This document shows positions 51,093-61,217 of a stretch of 64,000 bases of DNA, one piece after another (within the stretch, counting starts at the first letter, position 1; every line of letters begins with the position of its first letter). The DNA is from Psychrobacillus vulpis (lineage in GTDB: Bacteria > Bacillota > Bacilli > Bacillales_A > Planococcaceae): contig NZ_VDGI01000013.1 in assembly GCF_006861825.1 (NCBI RefSeq), positions 53,713 through 117,712 of the forward strand, given 5' to 3'. A program made the translations under genes and the position numbers. The notes under the pieces are model-generated. The model had not been told where the DNA came from and ran no database searches. It saw only the letters and a list, made by a program, of their open reading frames with translations.

Positions 51093-52580
51093 GTGTATAC
51101 AGAACAAGCTTGGATTTATAAACGTGCAGCACTGTCTCCAACAAAAACTGCTTTAATTGATAGCAATTCGGGGGAAGAATGGAGTTATGAAACATTAACC
51201 AATCATATATCCAAATGGATGCACTATTTCCAACGTCAAGATTATAAGAAGGGCGATCGAGTCGTCATTTTGTCACAAAACAGAATCGAATTATTTGCCA
51301 TTTTATTTGCTTGTGGAATGAAAGGACTTCTTTACGTTCCGCTTAACTACCGATTAAGTAGATCAGAACTTACTTATATACTAGATGATTGTCAGCCGGT
51401 TCTCATTATTCATGATGAGGAGCATCAATCTATTTGTAATACATGGACAGAAGTGGATCGATTATTAGTCAACACTCTGTTTGATGATATAGCATTATTC
51501 GAACCTAACATTCATTGGGAGGCAACTGATCCTTGGATCATCATATATACTGGTGGAACAACCGGTAAACCAAAAGGAGTTGTCATTTCTTTTGAAGCTG
51601 TGAACTGGAATGCGATTAATACGATTATTAGCTGGGGACTAAGTGATTTAGATTGTACATTAAATTACATGCCTATGTTTCATACTGGAGGCTTAAACGC
51701 CCTTTGTATTCCTATTTTGATGTGTGGCGGAACTGTTGTAACTGGTAGTCGTTTCGATGCAGAAGAGGCTCTAATAGCGTTAAATACATACAAGACGACT
51801 CTCTCTTTGTTTGTGCCAACGATGTATCAAGCTATGCTCGAGACAGAGTATATAAAAACAGCTAGCTTTCCAACTGTTAGAGTCTTTTTGTCGGGAGGAG
51901 CACCATGTCCAAAAAACATCTATTATCAGTTTGAAGAAAGAGGGATTCTTTTTAAAGAAGGTTATGGTCTTACAGAAGCCGGACCTAATAATTTTTTCAT
52001 TCACCCTAATGATGCACTTAAGAAAAAAGGTTCAGTAGGAAAGTGCATGCAATTTAATCAAGTAAAGGTTGTTAATGATTTTGGTGAACCTTGTAAAATA
52101 AACGAAGTCGGAGAGCTATATATATATGGAAAGCATGTGTTCACTAAGTATTGGAACAATGAAATAGAGACAACAAGAACATTTGATAATGGATGGCTGA
52201 AAACAGGCGATCTAGCTAAATGTGATGAAGACGGTGATTATTATATCGTTGGAAGAAAAAAAGAGATGATCATTTCAGGCGGAGAAAATATTTATCCGCA
52301 GGAAGTTGAGCAGTGTCTCGTATTACATCCAAATATACGAGAAGCAGCGGTGATTGGTGTCAAAGATGAGAAATGGGGAGAATGCGTTACCGCCTTCTTA
52401 ACATGTAAGGAAACAAAAGAATTTTTTGAGACGGAAATCATTCAACATTGCAAAAAGTCGCTTGGAAGCTATAAAGTGCCTAAGAAGGTATTCATTCTAC
52501 AAGAGCTTCCACGAACGGATGTTGGTAAAATAGATAAAAAAAGGTTGCAAGAACTAGCTTTATGTACACAAAAGAAATAA
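51093..52580 (+). CDS. Acyl-CoA synthetase (AMP-dependent ligase)
   Basis: A 495-residue member of the ANL superfamily: P-loop IIYTGGTTGKPKG, A5 motif GYGLTEAGPNNF, A7 GWLKTGDLA, hinge GRKKEMIISGGENIYPQEVE and the catalytic Lys in DVGKIDKKR. It adenylates a carboxylate and transfers it to CoA. The start is a GTG about 10 bases after GAAAGGAG. Last gene of the operon, closed by a hairpin. It presumably activates the transported substrate. Confidence 0.93.
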   Translation: MYTEQAWIYKRAALSPTKTALIDSNSGEEWSYETLTNHISKWMHYFQRQDYKKGDRVVILSQNRIELFAILFACGMKGLLYVPLNYRLSRSELTYILDDCQPVLIIHDEEHQSICNTWTEVDRLLVNTLFDDIALFEPNIHWEATDPWIIIYTGGTTGKPKGVVISFEAVNWNAINTIISWGLSDLDCTLNYMPMFHTGGLNALCIPILMCGGTVVTGSRFDAEEALIALNTYKTTLSLFVPTMYQAMLETEYIKTASFPTVRVFLSGGAPCPKNIYYQFEERGILFKEGYGLTEAGPNNFFIHPNDALKKKGSVGKCMQFNQVKVVNDFGEPCKINEVGELYIYGKHVFTKYWNNEIETTRTFDNGWLKTGDLAKCDEDGDYYIVGRKKEMIISGGENIYPQEVEQCLVLHPNIREAAVIGVKDEKWGECVTAFLTCKETKEFFETEIIQHCKKSLGSYKVPKKVFILQELPRTDVGKIDKKRLQELALCTQKK

Positions 52581-52591
52581 AATATAAAACT

Positions 52592-52629
52592 TGCAGTCAG
52601 TTAGAATGAAATAACTGACTGCATTATTA
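52592..52629 (+). terminator. Terminator of the transporter/CoA operon
   Basis: TGCAGTCAGTTA and TAACTGACTGCA form a perfect 12-bp stem with an 8-base loop, followed by TTATTAT. Confidence 0.8.
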
Positions 52630-52702
52630 TGTACGGTATGGCAATCTCTCTTTCAGCTTTTTATGTCATCTTTTTGTATAATAAGTTTGAGGTGACATTT
52701 AT

Positions 52703-53128
52703 ATGTTTATAAGCGAAAAAGAAATTGAAGTACGTTATGCAGAAACAGATCAAATGGGTGTTGTGTATCATGCAAATTATGTCATATGGTTAGAAATAGG
52801 TCGTACTAAACTTATTCAAGATTTAGGGTTTACATATGCTGGTTTAGAATCAGATGGTTACATATCTCCCGTTACAAATGTGAATATTAACTATAAATCT
52901 TCTGTTAAATATGGGGAAACAGTAGTCGTGAGAACATGGATAGAAACACACGGCAAGCTTCGTACTACATATGGTTATGAAATAGTACATGAAGACGGTA
53001 CAGTTGCATCTACTGCCACATCTGAGCATGTCATTGTCAAAAAAGACAATTTCCGCCCAGTATCCCTCAGTAAGATCAGTCCAGATTGGGATGCTAAATA
53101 CAGAGAAATTGCTAAGGTGATCGATTAA
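52703..53128 (+). CDS. yneP: Acyl-CoA thioesterase YneP (YbgC/FadM-type hot-dog)
   Basis: A 141-residue hot-dog thioesterase: IEVRYAETDQMGVVYHANYV contains the catalytic Asp and the conserved HANY of the 4-hydroxybenzoyl-CoA thioesterase group. It hydrolyses acyl-CoA. Its stop overlaps yneQ by one base, and the yneP-yneQ-yneR-plsY order is that of B. subtilis, so it belongs to the backbone rather than to the catabolic operon. Confidence 0.93.
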   Translation: MFISEKEIEVRYAETDQMGVVYHANYVIWLEIGRTKLIQDLGFTYAGLESDGYISPVTNVNINYKSSVKYGETVVVRTWIETHGKLRTTYGYEIVHEDGTVASTATSEHVIVKKDNFRPVSLSKISPDWDAKYREIAKVID

Positions 53129-53424
53129 TGGCTTTTGGAATCACACGTGAGGAATTATTGAAATGGAAAGCTTCAGTTAAAAAAGAACAAATAGCTTTTC
53201 TCACTCACTATTGGCTAGATGAACGCTTCCCTGGTTGTAACACTGTTACAAAAGTAGGTTGCAGTAATTTAGCAACATTAATCGAATGGGGGAAACAATA
53301 CGGATTAAAGGAAGAGTGGATTGATCATAAAGAGGATTACCCACATTTTGATTTGTTTGGACAATACGAATACGACATTATGAAAAAAGAAGGACAGCTG
53401 GAGCAGCTTAAAAGATTTAAATAG
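53128..53424 (+). CDS. yneQ: Conserved hypothetical protein YneQ
   Basis: A 98-residue soluble protein (MAFGITREELLKWKASVKKE, HYWLDERFPGCNTVTKVGC, then EWGKQYGLKEEWID). It matches YneQ by sequence character and position right after yneP. Function unknown. Translationally coupled to yneP; followed by a perfect terminator. Confidence 0.9.
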   Translation: MAFGITREELLKWKASVKKEQIAFLTHYWLDERFPGCNTVTKVGCSNLATLIEWGKQYGLKEEWIDHKEDYPHFDLFGQYEYDIMKKEGQLEQLKRFK

Positions 53425-53447
53425 TTTGTTGCATCGTTACCATAAAT

Positions 53448-53484
53448 AAAAGACATCCGGAAAGAGAAACCCGGATGTCTTTCA
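53448..53484 (+). terminator. Terminator of yneP-yneQ
   Basis: AAAGACATCCGG and CCGGATGTCTTT form a perfect 12-bp stem. Confidence 0.9.
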
Positions 53485-53570
53485 AAAATCAGAAATAAGA
53501 TCTTAAAAATATAGTTTTGTCTGTTTTCATGAAGCGAGATTCTGTTAAATATCCATTGCGAAGGTGATAT

Positions 53571-53701
53571 TTCAGACTGCCTTGAAAACGCTTGGCAGTC
53601 GAGGCGCGCCAGCATGAGGCGGAAGCGAATAGAACTTAAGTTCATGAGCTTACAACGATGTGCAAGCAACGAAGAATGAAAGCGTTTGTCAACAGTCTGA
53701 A
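53571..53701. repeat. MITE-like element with long imperfect terminal inverted repeats
   Basis: The 131-bp element begins TTCAGACTG-CCTTGA-AAACGCTT and ends AAGCGTTT-GTCAA-CAGTCTGAA, which pair over about 24 bases. Inside are a GACTGCC/GGCAGTC hairpin and the palindrome GAACTTAAGTTC. It is GC-richer than its surroundings, encodes nothing, and differs from the CTGCGG repeat family. Confidence 0.8.
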
Positions 53702-53726
53702 GCGTGATTCTCTCACGCTTTTTTAT
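53700..53726 (+). terminator. Terminator-like hairpin overlapping the yneR 3' end
   Basis: AAGCGTGA and TCACGCTT pair across TTCTC and are followed by TTTT. It abuts the right end of the repeat element and overlaps the last codons of yneR on the other strand. Confidence 0.65.
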
Positions 53727-54006
53727 ATGAATATGCAAGCTCATCTAATTTTGAATCTACATCTACATACAAGTCATGTCCATCGAAAAACCATGCGTCT
53801 CGTTCTTCTATGAAGAACATAATATCGTCATTTTTCACAGTTACGGAAGGAATAACTGGTGTATCCATTGTCATGCCAATTGAAAATCCATCATGCAATG
53901 GACTTGATCCACCATATCGAGCATAAAAGCGAATTGTATCACCGGATTTTGCTTCCATTTCTTCTTTAAACCATCTTAGTGCATTTGGAGAGATGAAAAT
54001 TTTCAC
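53713..54006 (-). CDS. yneR: HesB/IscA-like protein YneR without cysteines
   Basis: A 97-residue HesB-like protein (MKIFISPNALRWFKEEMEA, RFYARYGGSSPLHDGFSIGM) matching YneR by position between yneQ and plsY. IscA-type Fe-S carriers need three cysteines; this sequence has none, so it cannot use the usual cluster site. I chose the GTG at 54006 because GGTGG lies 5 bases upstream; codons to 54018 overlap that site. Its last four residues are encoded by a terminator-like hairpin stem. Function unknown. Confidence 0.88.
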   Translation of the reverse strand: MKIFISPNALRWFKEEMEAKSGDTIRFYARYGGSSPLHDGFSIGMTMDTPVIPSVTVKNDDIMFFIEERDAWFFDGHDLYVDVDSKLDELAYSYKKA

Positions 54007-54030
54007 ATTAACCACCAAGCTTTCATTAGG

Positions 54031-54636
54031 TTATATCCATTTTACTTTTGGTTCAGTTCCTTCTTTAATTCGTTTAATGTTAGAGCGGTGTCGATAAAAG
54101 ATGAAAATTGTTATAATCAAAATAATACCAATCAAAGGTAAATCATGTTCGACTGTAAAATAATAAATAACGGAATATAAAAGGGCAATAAGAGCTAAAA
54201 TCATTGATGTAAGAGAAACCATTTTCGTTAGCTTGAGTATAATGAAAAAACCAACTATTAATAGTATAAATATCGGCCAGTTATACCCAAGAAGAATCCC
54301 ACCAGAAGTTGCAACAGCTTTCCCACCTTTAAAGCGAGCAAATATAGGAAACATATGGCCAACCACAGCTAAAATTCCTAAAATTAAAGGATGGATATTC
54401 GTTGATTCAAAAAATGGTAATGACCCGAGAAGAGTAGCTGCAGTCCCTTTCAATATATCCATGATCGTAACTACTAAACCTGCTTTTTTTCCAAGTGTGC
54501 GAAACGTATTTGTTCCACCCAAATTACCGCTTCCGTGTTCACGGATATCCGTATTATAAAATAACTTTCCAATCCAAAGACCGGATGGAATTGAACCAAT
54601 CACATAAGCAAGTAAAAGTAAAATGATAATAGTCAT
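54031..54636 (-). CDS. plsY: Glycerol-3-phosphate acyltransferase PlsY
   Basis: A 201-residue membrane enzyme that transfers the acyl group of acyl-phosphate to glycerol-3-phosphate, the first step of phospholipid synthesis. Motifs: AYVIGSIPSG, HGSGNLGGTNTFRTLGKK and FKGGKAVATSGG, with five to six membrane helices. AAAGGAG precedes the ATG. It is divergent from parE. The yneT gene that follows in B. subtilis is absent here. Confidence 0.96.
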   Translation of the reverse strand: MTIIILLLLAYVIGSIPSGLWIGKLFYNTDIREHGSGNLGGTNTFRTLGKKAGLVVTIMDILKGTAATLLGSLPFFESTNIHPLILGILAVVGHMFPIFARFKGGKAVATSGGILLGYNWPIFILLIVGFFIILKLTKMVSLTSMILALIALLYSVIYYFTVEHDLPLIGIILIITIFIFYRHRSNIKRIKEGTEPKVKWI

Positions 54637-54818
54637 AGTATACTCCTTTAATGAGAACTCTAATAATATATTGAACTTTCTTAGTTTAACATGTACGCTA
54701 AGTTCTGTTCAATGTAAAGAAGGATTTACGAGGATAAATATAGAATGCTAGTCATAGGTGAATTGCAATCTATTTCATATTTATTTACAATTAAGTTTCG
54801 GTGAGTATACTGGAACTA

Positions 54819-54847
54819 TTGACAGACACACTTTCTGTTTGTACGCT
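54819..54847 (+). promoter_or_regulatory. Possible parE promoter
   Basis: TTGACA (54819-54824) is perfect, but the hexamer 17 bases later is only TACGCT. The region between holds an imperfect dyad ACAGACA ... TGTTTGT. Tentative. Confidence 0.4.
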
Positions 54848-54897
54848 TAAACATAAGTGAAGAACAGATGTTTTGTTTTTTTTGGAGGGGAACATAT

Positions 54898-56871
54898 TTG
54901 AGTAAAAAAGATGCTTTAACAAGTTATAGTGATGACGATATTCAGGTTCTTGAAGGATTAGAAGCCGTTCGAAAGAGACCTGGTATGTATATCGGCTCAA
55001 CAGATGCACGAGGGTTGCATCATTTAGTATATGAGATTGTTGATAATGCAGTGGACGAAAGCTTAGCAGGTTTTGGTGACCATATTATTGTAACAATTCA
55101 TGAGGATCAAAGCATTACAGTCCGAGATTTTGGACGTGGAATGCCAACTGGAGTACATAAAACTGGTAAACCAACTGCTGAAGTCATTTTTACCGTTCTA
55201 CATGCTGGAGGAAAATTTGGACAAGGCGGTTACAAAACAAGCGGAGGTCTACACGGTGTAGGGGCATCTGTTGTGAATGCGCTATCATCAGTCGTTGAAG
55301 TTATCATACATCGTGATGGCAAGAAATTTATCCAACGTTTTGAAAATGGTGGTGTAACAGTACAATCACTAAAAGAAATAGGGAAAACGAAAGAAACAGG
55401 AACATCTGTTCATTTTTTACCAGATAGCTCCATCTTTTCTTCCGTTAAATACAATTATGAGACGCTAAGTGAGAGACTTAGAGAATCCGCTTTTCTATTA
55501 AAAGGCTTAAAAATCGAACTAATAGATGAACGTACTGGTGTACATGACATCTTTTTTTATGAAACGGGAATTGAAGCTTTCGTTTCTTATTTGAATGAAG
55601 AAAAAGATATCATTCATCCTGTTTTCTATATGGAAGGCATCCAAGATGAGATAGAAGTTGAATTTGCTTTTCAGTTTAATGATGGATATTCAGAAACTAT
55701 TTTGTCTTTTGTCAACAACGTTCGAACTCGTGATGGCGGTACACATGAAACAGGTGCGAAAGCCGCTTTAACAAGAGTTTTTAATGAATATGCTCGAAAA
55801 ACTAATTTGTTAAAGGAAAAAGATAAGAATTTAGAGGGCTCTGATATCCGAGAAGGTATATCTGCTATCGTTTCAGTTCGTATTCCTGAGAATTTGTTAC
55901 AGTTTGAAGGGCAAACAAAAGGAAAGCTTGGAACAAGTGAGGCAAGAAGTGCAGTAGATGGAGTTATTTCAGAAAAACTTCAATATATTTTAGAAGAAAA
56001 TGCAGAGCTAACCGGATCTCTAGTTCGAAAGGCTATACGAGCACAACAAGCGAGAGAAGCTGCACGTAAAGCTAGAGAAGATGCTCGTAATGGTAAAAAA
56101 CGCAAACGTTCGGACACAATTCTTTCTGGTAAATTAACACCAGCGCAATCACGAAATGCTGCAAAAAATGAATTGTATCTTGTCGAAGGAGATTCCGCCG
56201 GTGGATCCGCTAAACAGGGTCGTGACCGTACATTCCAAGCAATTTTACCTTTACGAGGGAAAGTAATAAATACAGAAAAAGCAAAACTGGCCGATATTAT
56301 GAAAAATGAAGAGATCTCCACAATTATTCATGCAATCGGCGGAGGTGTTGGATCTGATTTTCAAGTATCTGATATTGCATACGATAAAGTAATTATTATG
56401 ACCGATGCTGATACAGACGGTGCACATATCCAAGTACTTTTATTAACTTTTTTCTATCGTTATATGAAACCATTAATCGAAAATGGAAAAATATATATTG
56501 CGTTACCACCACTTTATAAAATTTATAAAGGGTTAGGTAAAAAAGAAGTGTTTCAATACGCTTGGACTGAAAAAGAATTAGATGCTGCAACTAAAAAGAT
56601 TGGTAAAGGTTATATGCTTCAGCGCTATAAGGGACTTGGGGAAATGAATGCGGACCAATTATGGGATACGACTATGAATCCTGAAACACGTACATTAATA
56701 CGAGTGACTATTGAAGATGGTGCTAGAGCAGAAAGGCATGTAACGACACTTATGGGGGATAAAGTAGAACCCCGTCGTAAGTGGATTGAAACGAATGTAA
56801 ACTTTAGTTTAAACGATGATTCCAATATATTAGAAAATGAAAGAATTCACACGGAGGATGAGTTAGTATGA
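54898..56871 (+). CDS. parE: DNA topoisomerase IV subunit B ParE
   Basis: A 657-residue GHKL ATPase/TOPRIM subunit: [42 protein letters not shown] in the ATP site and [15 protein letters not shown] plus DADTDGAHI in TOPRIM. With ParC it decatenates daughter chromosomes. The order parE-parC rather than the gyrase context and the high similarity to Bacillales GrlB fix the identity. I chose the TTG at 54898, 7 bases after GGAGGGG; upstream codons are unconserved. Overlaps parC by 4 bases. Confidence 0.97.
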   Translation: MSKKDALTSYSDDDIQVLEGLEAVRKRPGMYIGSTDARGLHHLVYEIVDNAVDESLAGFGDHIIVTIHEDQSITVRDFGRGMPTGVHKTGKPTAEVIFTVLHAGGKFGQGGYKTSGGLHGVGASVVNALSSVVEVIIHRDGKKFIQRFENGGVTVQSLKEIGKTKETGTSVHFLPDSSIFSSVKYNYETLSERLRESAFLLKGLKIELIDERTGVHDIFFYETGIEAFVSYLNEEKDIIHPVFYMEGIQDEIEVEFAFQFNDGYSETILSFVNNVRTRDGGTHETGAKAALTRVFNEYARKTNLLKEKDKNLEGSDIREGISAIVSVRIPENLLQFEGQTKGKLGTSEARSAVDGVISEKLQYILEENAELTGSLVRKAIRAQQAREAARKAREDARNGKKRKRSDTILSGKLTPAQSRNAAKNELYLVEGDSAGGSAKQGRDRTFQAILPLRGKVINTEKAKLADIMKNEEISTIIHAIGGGVGSDFQVSDIAYDKVIIMTDADTDGAHIQVLLLTFFYRYMKPLIENGKIYIALPPLYKIYKGLGKKEVFQYAWTEKELDAATKKIGKGYMLQRYKGLGEMNADQLWDTTMNPETRTLIRVTIEDGARAERHVTTLMGDKVEPRRKWIETNVNFSLNDDSNILENERIHTEDELV

Positions 56872-59300
56872 CACAAACCGAACGATATCAAGATTTACCA
56901 CTAGAAGAAGTGATCGGTGATCGGTTTGGACGTTATAGTAAATACATTATTCAAGACCGTGCTTTACCGGATGCAAGAGACGGCTTAAAACCAGTTCAAC
57001 GTCGTATTTTATTTGCAATGTTCCAAGAAGGGAACACAAATGATAAACCTTTTAGAAAATCAGCAAAAACAGTAGGGAATGTAATCGGGAACTATCATCC
57101 ACATGGTGATAGTTCCGTTTATGAAGCAATGGTTCGTATGAGTCAAGATTGGAAACTTCGCCACATGCTTGTAGAGATGCACGGGAATAACGGATCAGTA
57201 GACGGAGATCCACCTGCAGCAATGCGTTATACGGAAGCAAGACTTTCAGCAATTTCACATGAGTTGCTTCGAGATATTAACAAAAATACAGTGGACTATA
57301 TACCAAACTTTGACGACTCCGATTCAGAGCCAGTTGTGTTACCGGCTCGTTTTCCAAACCTATTAGTAAATGGATCAACTGGTATTTCTGCAGGATATGC
57401 AACGGATATTCCGCCACATGCATTACATGAAGCTTTAGATGCAGTTTTAATGCGTATAGAAAATCCAGCTGCAACAATAGATGAACTAATGACTGTTATC
57501 AAAGGACCCGATTTTCCAACTGGCGGTATTATTCAAGGCATCGATGGTATTAAAAAAGCATATGAAACCGGAAAAGGTAAAATTGTTGTTCGATCTAAAA
57601 CCGAAATCGAAACAATTAAAGGTGGTAAAGAACAAATCGTTATTACCGAAATCCCTTTCGAAGTGAACAAAGCTAATTTAGTAAAAAAAATTGACGAACA
57701 ACGACATGATAAACGTTTAGAAGGAATTGCAGATGTTCGTGACGAATCGGATCGAACTGGTTTACGAATCGTAATTGAAATGAAAAAAGAAATTGATGCT
57801 CATGGCATTTTACAATTTTTATTCAAGAATACAGACTTACAAGTAACCTACAACTTTAATATGATTGCGATTCATAATCGACGTCCAACTATGATGACAT
57901 TGCCATTATTATTAGATTCTTATATTGATCATCAAAAAGAAGTGGTAACACGTAGAACCGTATTCGATTTAAAAAAAGCAAGAGAACGTCTACACATCGT
58001 TTCGGGTCTGATGAAGGCATTATCTATATTAGATGACGTTATTCGAACTATTCGAGCATCAAAAGATAAAAAAGATGCTAAAAATAACTTAATAAGTTCA
58101 TACGACTTCTCAGAACCACAAGCAGAAGCAATTGTGTCATTACAATTGTATCGACTGACGAATACAGACATTACGGACCTTCAAAAAGAAGAACAGACAT
58201 TAAATGCATTAGTAAAAGAATTAGAGAATATATTAGCAAAAGAATCTGTTTTAATGAAAGTGATTAAAAAAGAACTTCTAGAAATTAGAAAACAATTTGC
58301 AGAACCACGTAAATCCATCATTGAAGACGAAATTGAAGAAATTAAAGTAACATTAGATGTATTAATACCAAGTGAAGAAGTAATTGTGACAGTCACGAAA
58401 GATGGCTACATAAAACGAACAAGTATGAGATCTTTTAATGCGTCCAATGGGCAAGATTTTGCTATTAAAGAATCAGATTACTTGTTATATCAAGAGCCGA
58501 TTAATACACAACATCATTTACTTCTATTTACGTCAAAAGGGAACTATATTTATCAGCCTGTACATGAATTACCGGATATACGTTGGAAAGATCTTGGCCA
58601 GCACATTTCAAGCATAGTACCATTAGAAGCTAATGAAACGATTATTAATGTAATAGGGATCGAATCATTCGATTTAGATTTATGTGTACTTACTGCAACG
58701 AAAGATGGACAAATTAAACGTTCTTTACTTTCTGATTATGTTGTCCAACGATATGCACGTCCGATTAAAACGATGAATTTGAAAAACGAAGATGAACTTG
58801 TACTTGCTCAGCTTGTAGCACCTTCTGATGACGTATTAATAACAACTTACTATAGCTATTCAGTTAGATTCTCACTGGATGAAGTTCCGATTACAGGTGT
58901 AAAAACAGGTGGGGTAAAAGGTATTAATCTGAAAGATGATGATTTCGTAGTAAGTGTAAATGTGATTTCTCAAAATAGTACAGAAGACATTACACTAATT
59001 ACGCATCGTGGTGCTGCGAAGAAAATGTCGCAAAAAGAAATTGAAGCAGGGGCACGAGCAAAACGAGGAATTGTAACGCTTCGTGAACTAAAAACGAATG
59101 CCCATCGAGTGTATACAGTTATATTAACGGATAAAGACGATGAACTTGTTGTGGAAACGGACAAAGGAGTTCAGGAAATCATTCAAACGAATACACTTCG
59201 TCCAACCGATCGCTATTCAAACGGTTCATTTATAGTGGATACAGATAAAGATGGTCAGCTTGTTCGAGTTTGGAAACAAATAGTCGAACAGAAAGATTAA
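56868..59300 (+). CDS. parC: DNA topoisomerase IV subunit A ParC
   Basis: An 810-residue subunit with the cleavage Tyr121 ([11 protein letters not shown]) and a C-terminal beta-pinwheel carrying repeats such as DGYIKRTSM and DGQIKRSLL. The quinolone-determining region reads [14 protein letters not shown] with the sensitive-type Ser82 and Glu86 (Ser80/Glu84 in S. aureus GrlA), so no target mutation is visible. Translationally coupled to parE and followed after 9 bases by an MFS gene. Confidence 0.97.
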   Translation: MTQTERYQDLPLEEVIGDRFGRYSKYIIQDRALPDARDGLKPVQRRILFAMFQEGNTNDKPFRKSAKTVGNVIGNYHPHGDSSVYEAMVRMSQDWKLRHMLVEMHGNNGSVDGDPPAAMRYTEARLSAISHELLRDINKNTVDYIPNFDDSDSEPVVLPARFPNLLVNGSTGISAGYATDIPPHALHEALDAVLMRIENPAATIDELMTVIKGPDFPTGGIIQGIDGIKKAYETGKGKIVVRSKTEIETIKGGKEQIVITEIPFEVNKANLVKKIDEQRHDKRLEGIADVRDESDRTGLRIVIEMKKEIDAHGILQFLFKNTDLQVTYNFNMIAIHNRRPTMMTLPLLLDSYIDHQKEVVTRRTVFDLKKARERLHIVSGLMKALSILDDVIRTIRASKDKKDAKNNLISSYDFSEPQAEAIVSLQLYRLTNTDITDLQKEEQTLNALVKELENILAKESVLMKVIKKELLEIRKQFAEPRKSIIEDEIEEIKVTLDVLIPSEEVIVTVTKDGYIKRTSMRSFNASNGQDFAIKESDYLLYQEPINTQHHLLLFTSKGNYIYQPVHELPDIRWKDLGQHISSIVPLEANETIINVIGIESFDLDLCVLTATKDGQIKRSLLSDYVVQRYARPIKTMNLKNEDELVLAQLVAPSDDVLITTYYSYSVRFSLDEVPITGVKTGGVKGINLKDDDFVVSVNVISQNSTEDITLITHRGAAKKMSQKEIEAGARAKRGIVTLRELKTNAHRVYTVILTDKDDELVVETDKGVQEIIQTNTLRPTDRYSNGSFIVDTDKDGQLVRVWKQIVEQKD

Positions 59301-59309
59301 AGGTGTCAT

Positions 59310-60512
59310 ATGTGGAGAAATGGGAATGTTTGGATTGTTTTAATAGGGGAATTGATTGCAGGTCTCGGTCTATGGAGTGGTATTATAGGCAACCTCGAAT
59401 TTATGCAAGAAAAAGTACCTTCTGACTTTCATAAATCATTAATACTAGCAAGTGGACTATTAGCAGGTGTGTTAATGGGTCCACTTGCCGGTAGAATAAT
59501 TGATCAGTCCAAGAAGAAGAATGTGTTAATTGTTTCTAGTATAGCTCGAGTGTTAAGTGTTTTATTTATGTTTGTTGCGATTTCAACTGGGTCTATATGG
59601 TGGATGGTATTGTTTCTAATTAGTTTACAAATATCTGCTTCTTTTTATTTTCCTGCTTTGCAAGCAACCTTACCCCTTATAGTAAAAGAGCAAGATTTAT
59701 TGCAGTTGAATGGAATGCATATGAATATAGCAACTATTGCACGAGTAACTGGAACAGCAATTGCCGGTCTTATTCTAGTATACTGGCCAATCCAAACACT
59801 TTACATGATGTCTATGATTGCTTATGCAGGCTTACTCGGATTTACTTTTCTACTTAAGATTGATGAAACTAAGAAGCCTAAAGAGAAACTTGCAAAAGGG
59901 AAGAGTGGTTTTAAAGAGGTTTTCCCTATGCTGAAGGATAATAAAGTTGTGCTCATGACGCTTCTATTAGCACTAATTCCAGTATTATTTATTGGGTCCT
60001 TTAACTTAATTGTGATAAATGTCAGCGAAATACAAGACTCCTCGTCTATTAAAGGGATGATTTATGCAGTTGAAGGTATTTCATTTATGTTAGGAACTTT
60101 CGCTGTTAAATATATCGGAACAAAGTGGAAGATACAACATATACTATTTTTCTTTGTTTATGTTATTGGATTTGCAGAACTCTTATTATTTTTCGCGGAT
60201 ATGGCTTTCATTACTCTACTAGCATTTGCACTATTTGGATTTGCGATAGGATGCTTTTTCCCAACAGCTATGACGATTTTCCAAAAGCAAGTGCCTAAAG
60301 CAATTCATGGTCGTTTCTTTTCATTTAGAAATATGATGGATCGTGTCTCTTTTCAAGTAGTATTACTATCAACCGGTGCATTATTAGATATAATTGGTCT
60401 TCCATATATGGCAATTGTATTTGCTATAACAAGTATATGTTTATCTACATTATTTCTTTATTTATTGAAAAGAAACCGAGTTAATATTCAACTTCAACCA
60501 GAAAAAATATAA
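59310..60512 (+). CDS. MFS transporter
   Basis: A 400-residue protein with 12 predicted membrane helices and MFS-1 loops (GPLAGRIIDQSKKKNVLIVS between helices 2 and 3; a long basic central loop near 180-205, ETKKPKEKLAKGKSG). It resembles macrolide/drug-exporter type proteins (MefA/YfmO group). AAAGGTG lies before the ATG, and it starts 9 bases after parC, so it may be co-transcribed. Substrate unknown. Confidence 0.9.
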   Translation: MWRNGNVWIVLIGELIAGLGLWSGIIGNLEFMQEKVPSDFHKSLILASGLLAGVLMGPLAGRIIDQSKKKNVLIVSSIARVLSVLFMFVAISTGSIWWMVLFLISLQISASFYFPALQATLPLIVKEQDLLQLNGMHMNIATIARVTGTAIAGLILVYWPIQTLYMMSMIAYAGLLGFTFLLKIDETKKPKEKLAKGKSGFKEVFPMLKDNKVVLMTLLLALIPVLFIGSFNLIVINVSEIQDSSSIKGMIYAVEGISFMLGTFAVKYIGTKWKIQHILFFFVYVIGFAELLLFFADMAFITLLAFALFGFAIGCFFPTAMTIFQKQVPKAIHGRFFSFRNMMDRVSFQVVLLSTGALLDIIGLPYMAIVFAITSICLSTLFLYLLKRNRVNIQLQPEKI

Positions 60513-60713
60513 ATAAAAAGCATTTCCATCAGGTACTATACCTTTTGCGAAATGCTTTTTATATTTTCTATGTTGTTGATCTAATTTCTCTTTCTTTGTT
60601 TTCGTCATCCGTACATGTGTACTAAAGTCGACATCATTACGTAGCATAGAGACGTCTTTACCCGTATTGCGAAGCTCATGCTCACGTTTTCGTTTGGCAG
60701 CTGATTTTGCCAT
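60462..60713 (-). CDS. Small basic hypothetical protein with extended C-terminus
   Basis: An 83-residue frame starting MAKSAAKRKREHELRNTGKD, with GAGGAG 7 bases upstream. The first 55 residues are highly basic and look like a conserved small Bacillales protein. The remaining 25 or so are read out of the shared terminator hairpin and the antisense of the MFS 3' end, overlapping it by 51 bases, and look non-native; the original stop may have been lost. Function unknown. Confidence 0.65.
   Translation of the reverse strand: MAKSAAKRKREHELRNTGKDVSMLRNDVDFSTHVRMTKTKKEKLDQQHRKYKKHFAKGIVPDGNAFYLYFFWLKLNINSVSFQ
60515..60564. terminator. Bidirectional terminator after the MFS gene
   Basis: AAAAAGCATTTC and GAAATGCTTTTT form a perfect 12-bp stem with a 22-base loop. 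On the minus strand it lies inside the small basic gene's reading frame. Confidence 0.85.
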
Positions 60714-61217
60714 TTAAACCACTCCTCATAAAGTATTAATCATACTATTTAAATATAAGATAAAAGTTTATAAGCAGCAAGATATTCATATTAAATTACC
60801 TTATTTTTATTTATAGTACAGAAGCAATATCAGACTAAAAGTGGGGAGAAGGAGTAACTAACACTAAATGTACCTATCACGTAATTAATAGAAAAAGTAA
60901 CTTATGTAAGTATTAGAGTTAGACATAAAGAAATAAAAACAAATGCTTTTTTTTGAAAATAGAAATATGTATTTTAACTGGGTAATAGTTGTTATGTGAA
61001 GTAGAAATGAAATTCAGCAGGATAAACCCTAAATTGTAAAAAAATTATTCTTAAGTAAAAACTTCTTAGTAATTTATTTTTGAGTGATAAAACATAAAAA
61101 AATGAATTTCCTTAAAATATCTCACTGTTTCAAGTATACTTATTAAATGAAATACAACTTAAGATAATTTATATTATGTAAACTAAAATATCGAAACAAT
61201 AAAAGAGGTCTCATTTT

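Noticed and set aside
54898..59300. gyrB-gyrA
   Set aside because: parE-parC overlap with plsY divergent upstream and the yneP-yneR neighbours are the topoisomerase IV locus; ParC has the GrlA-type QRDR sequence.
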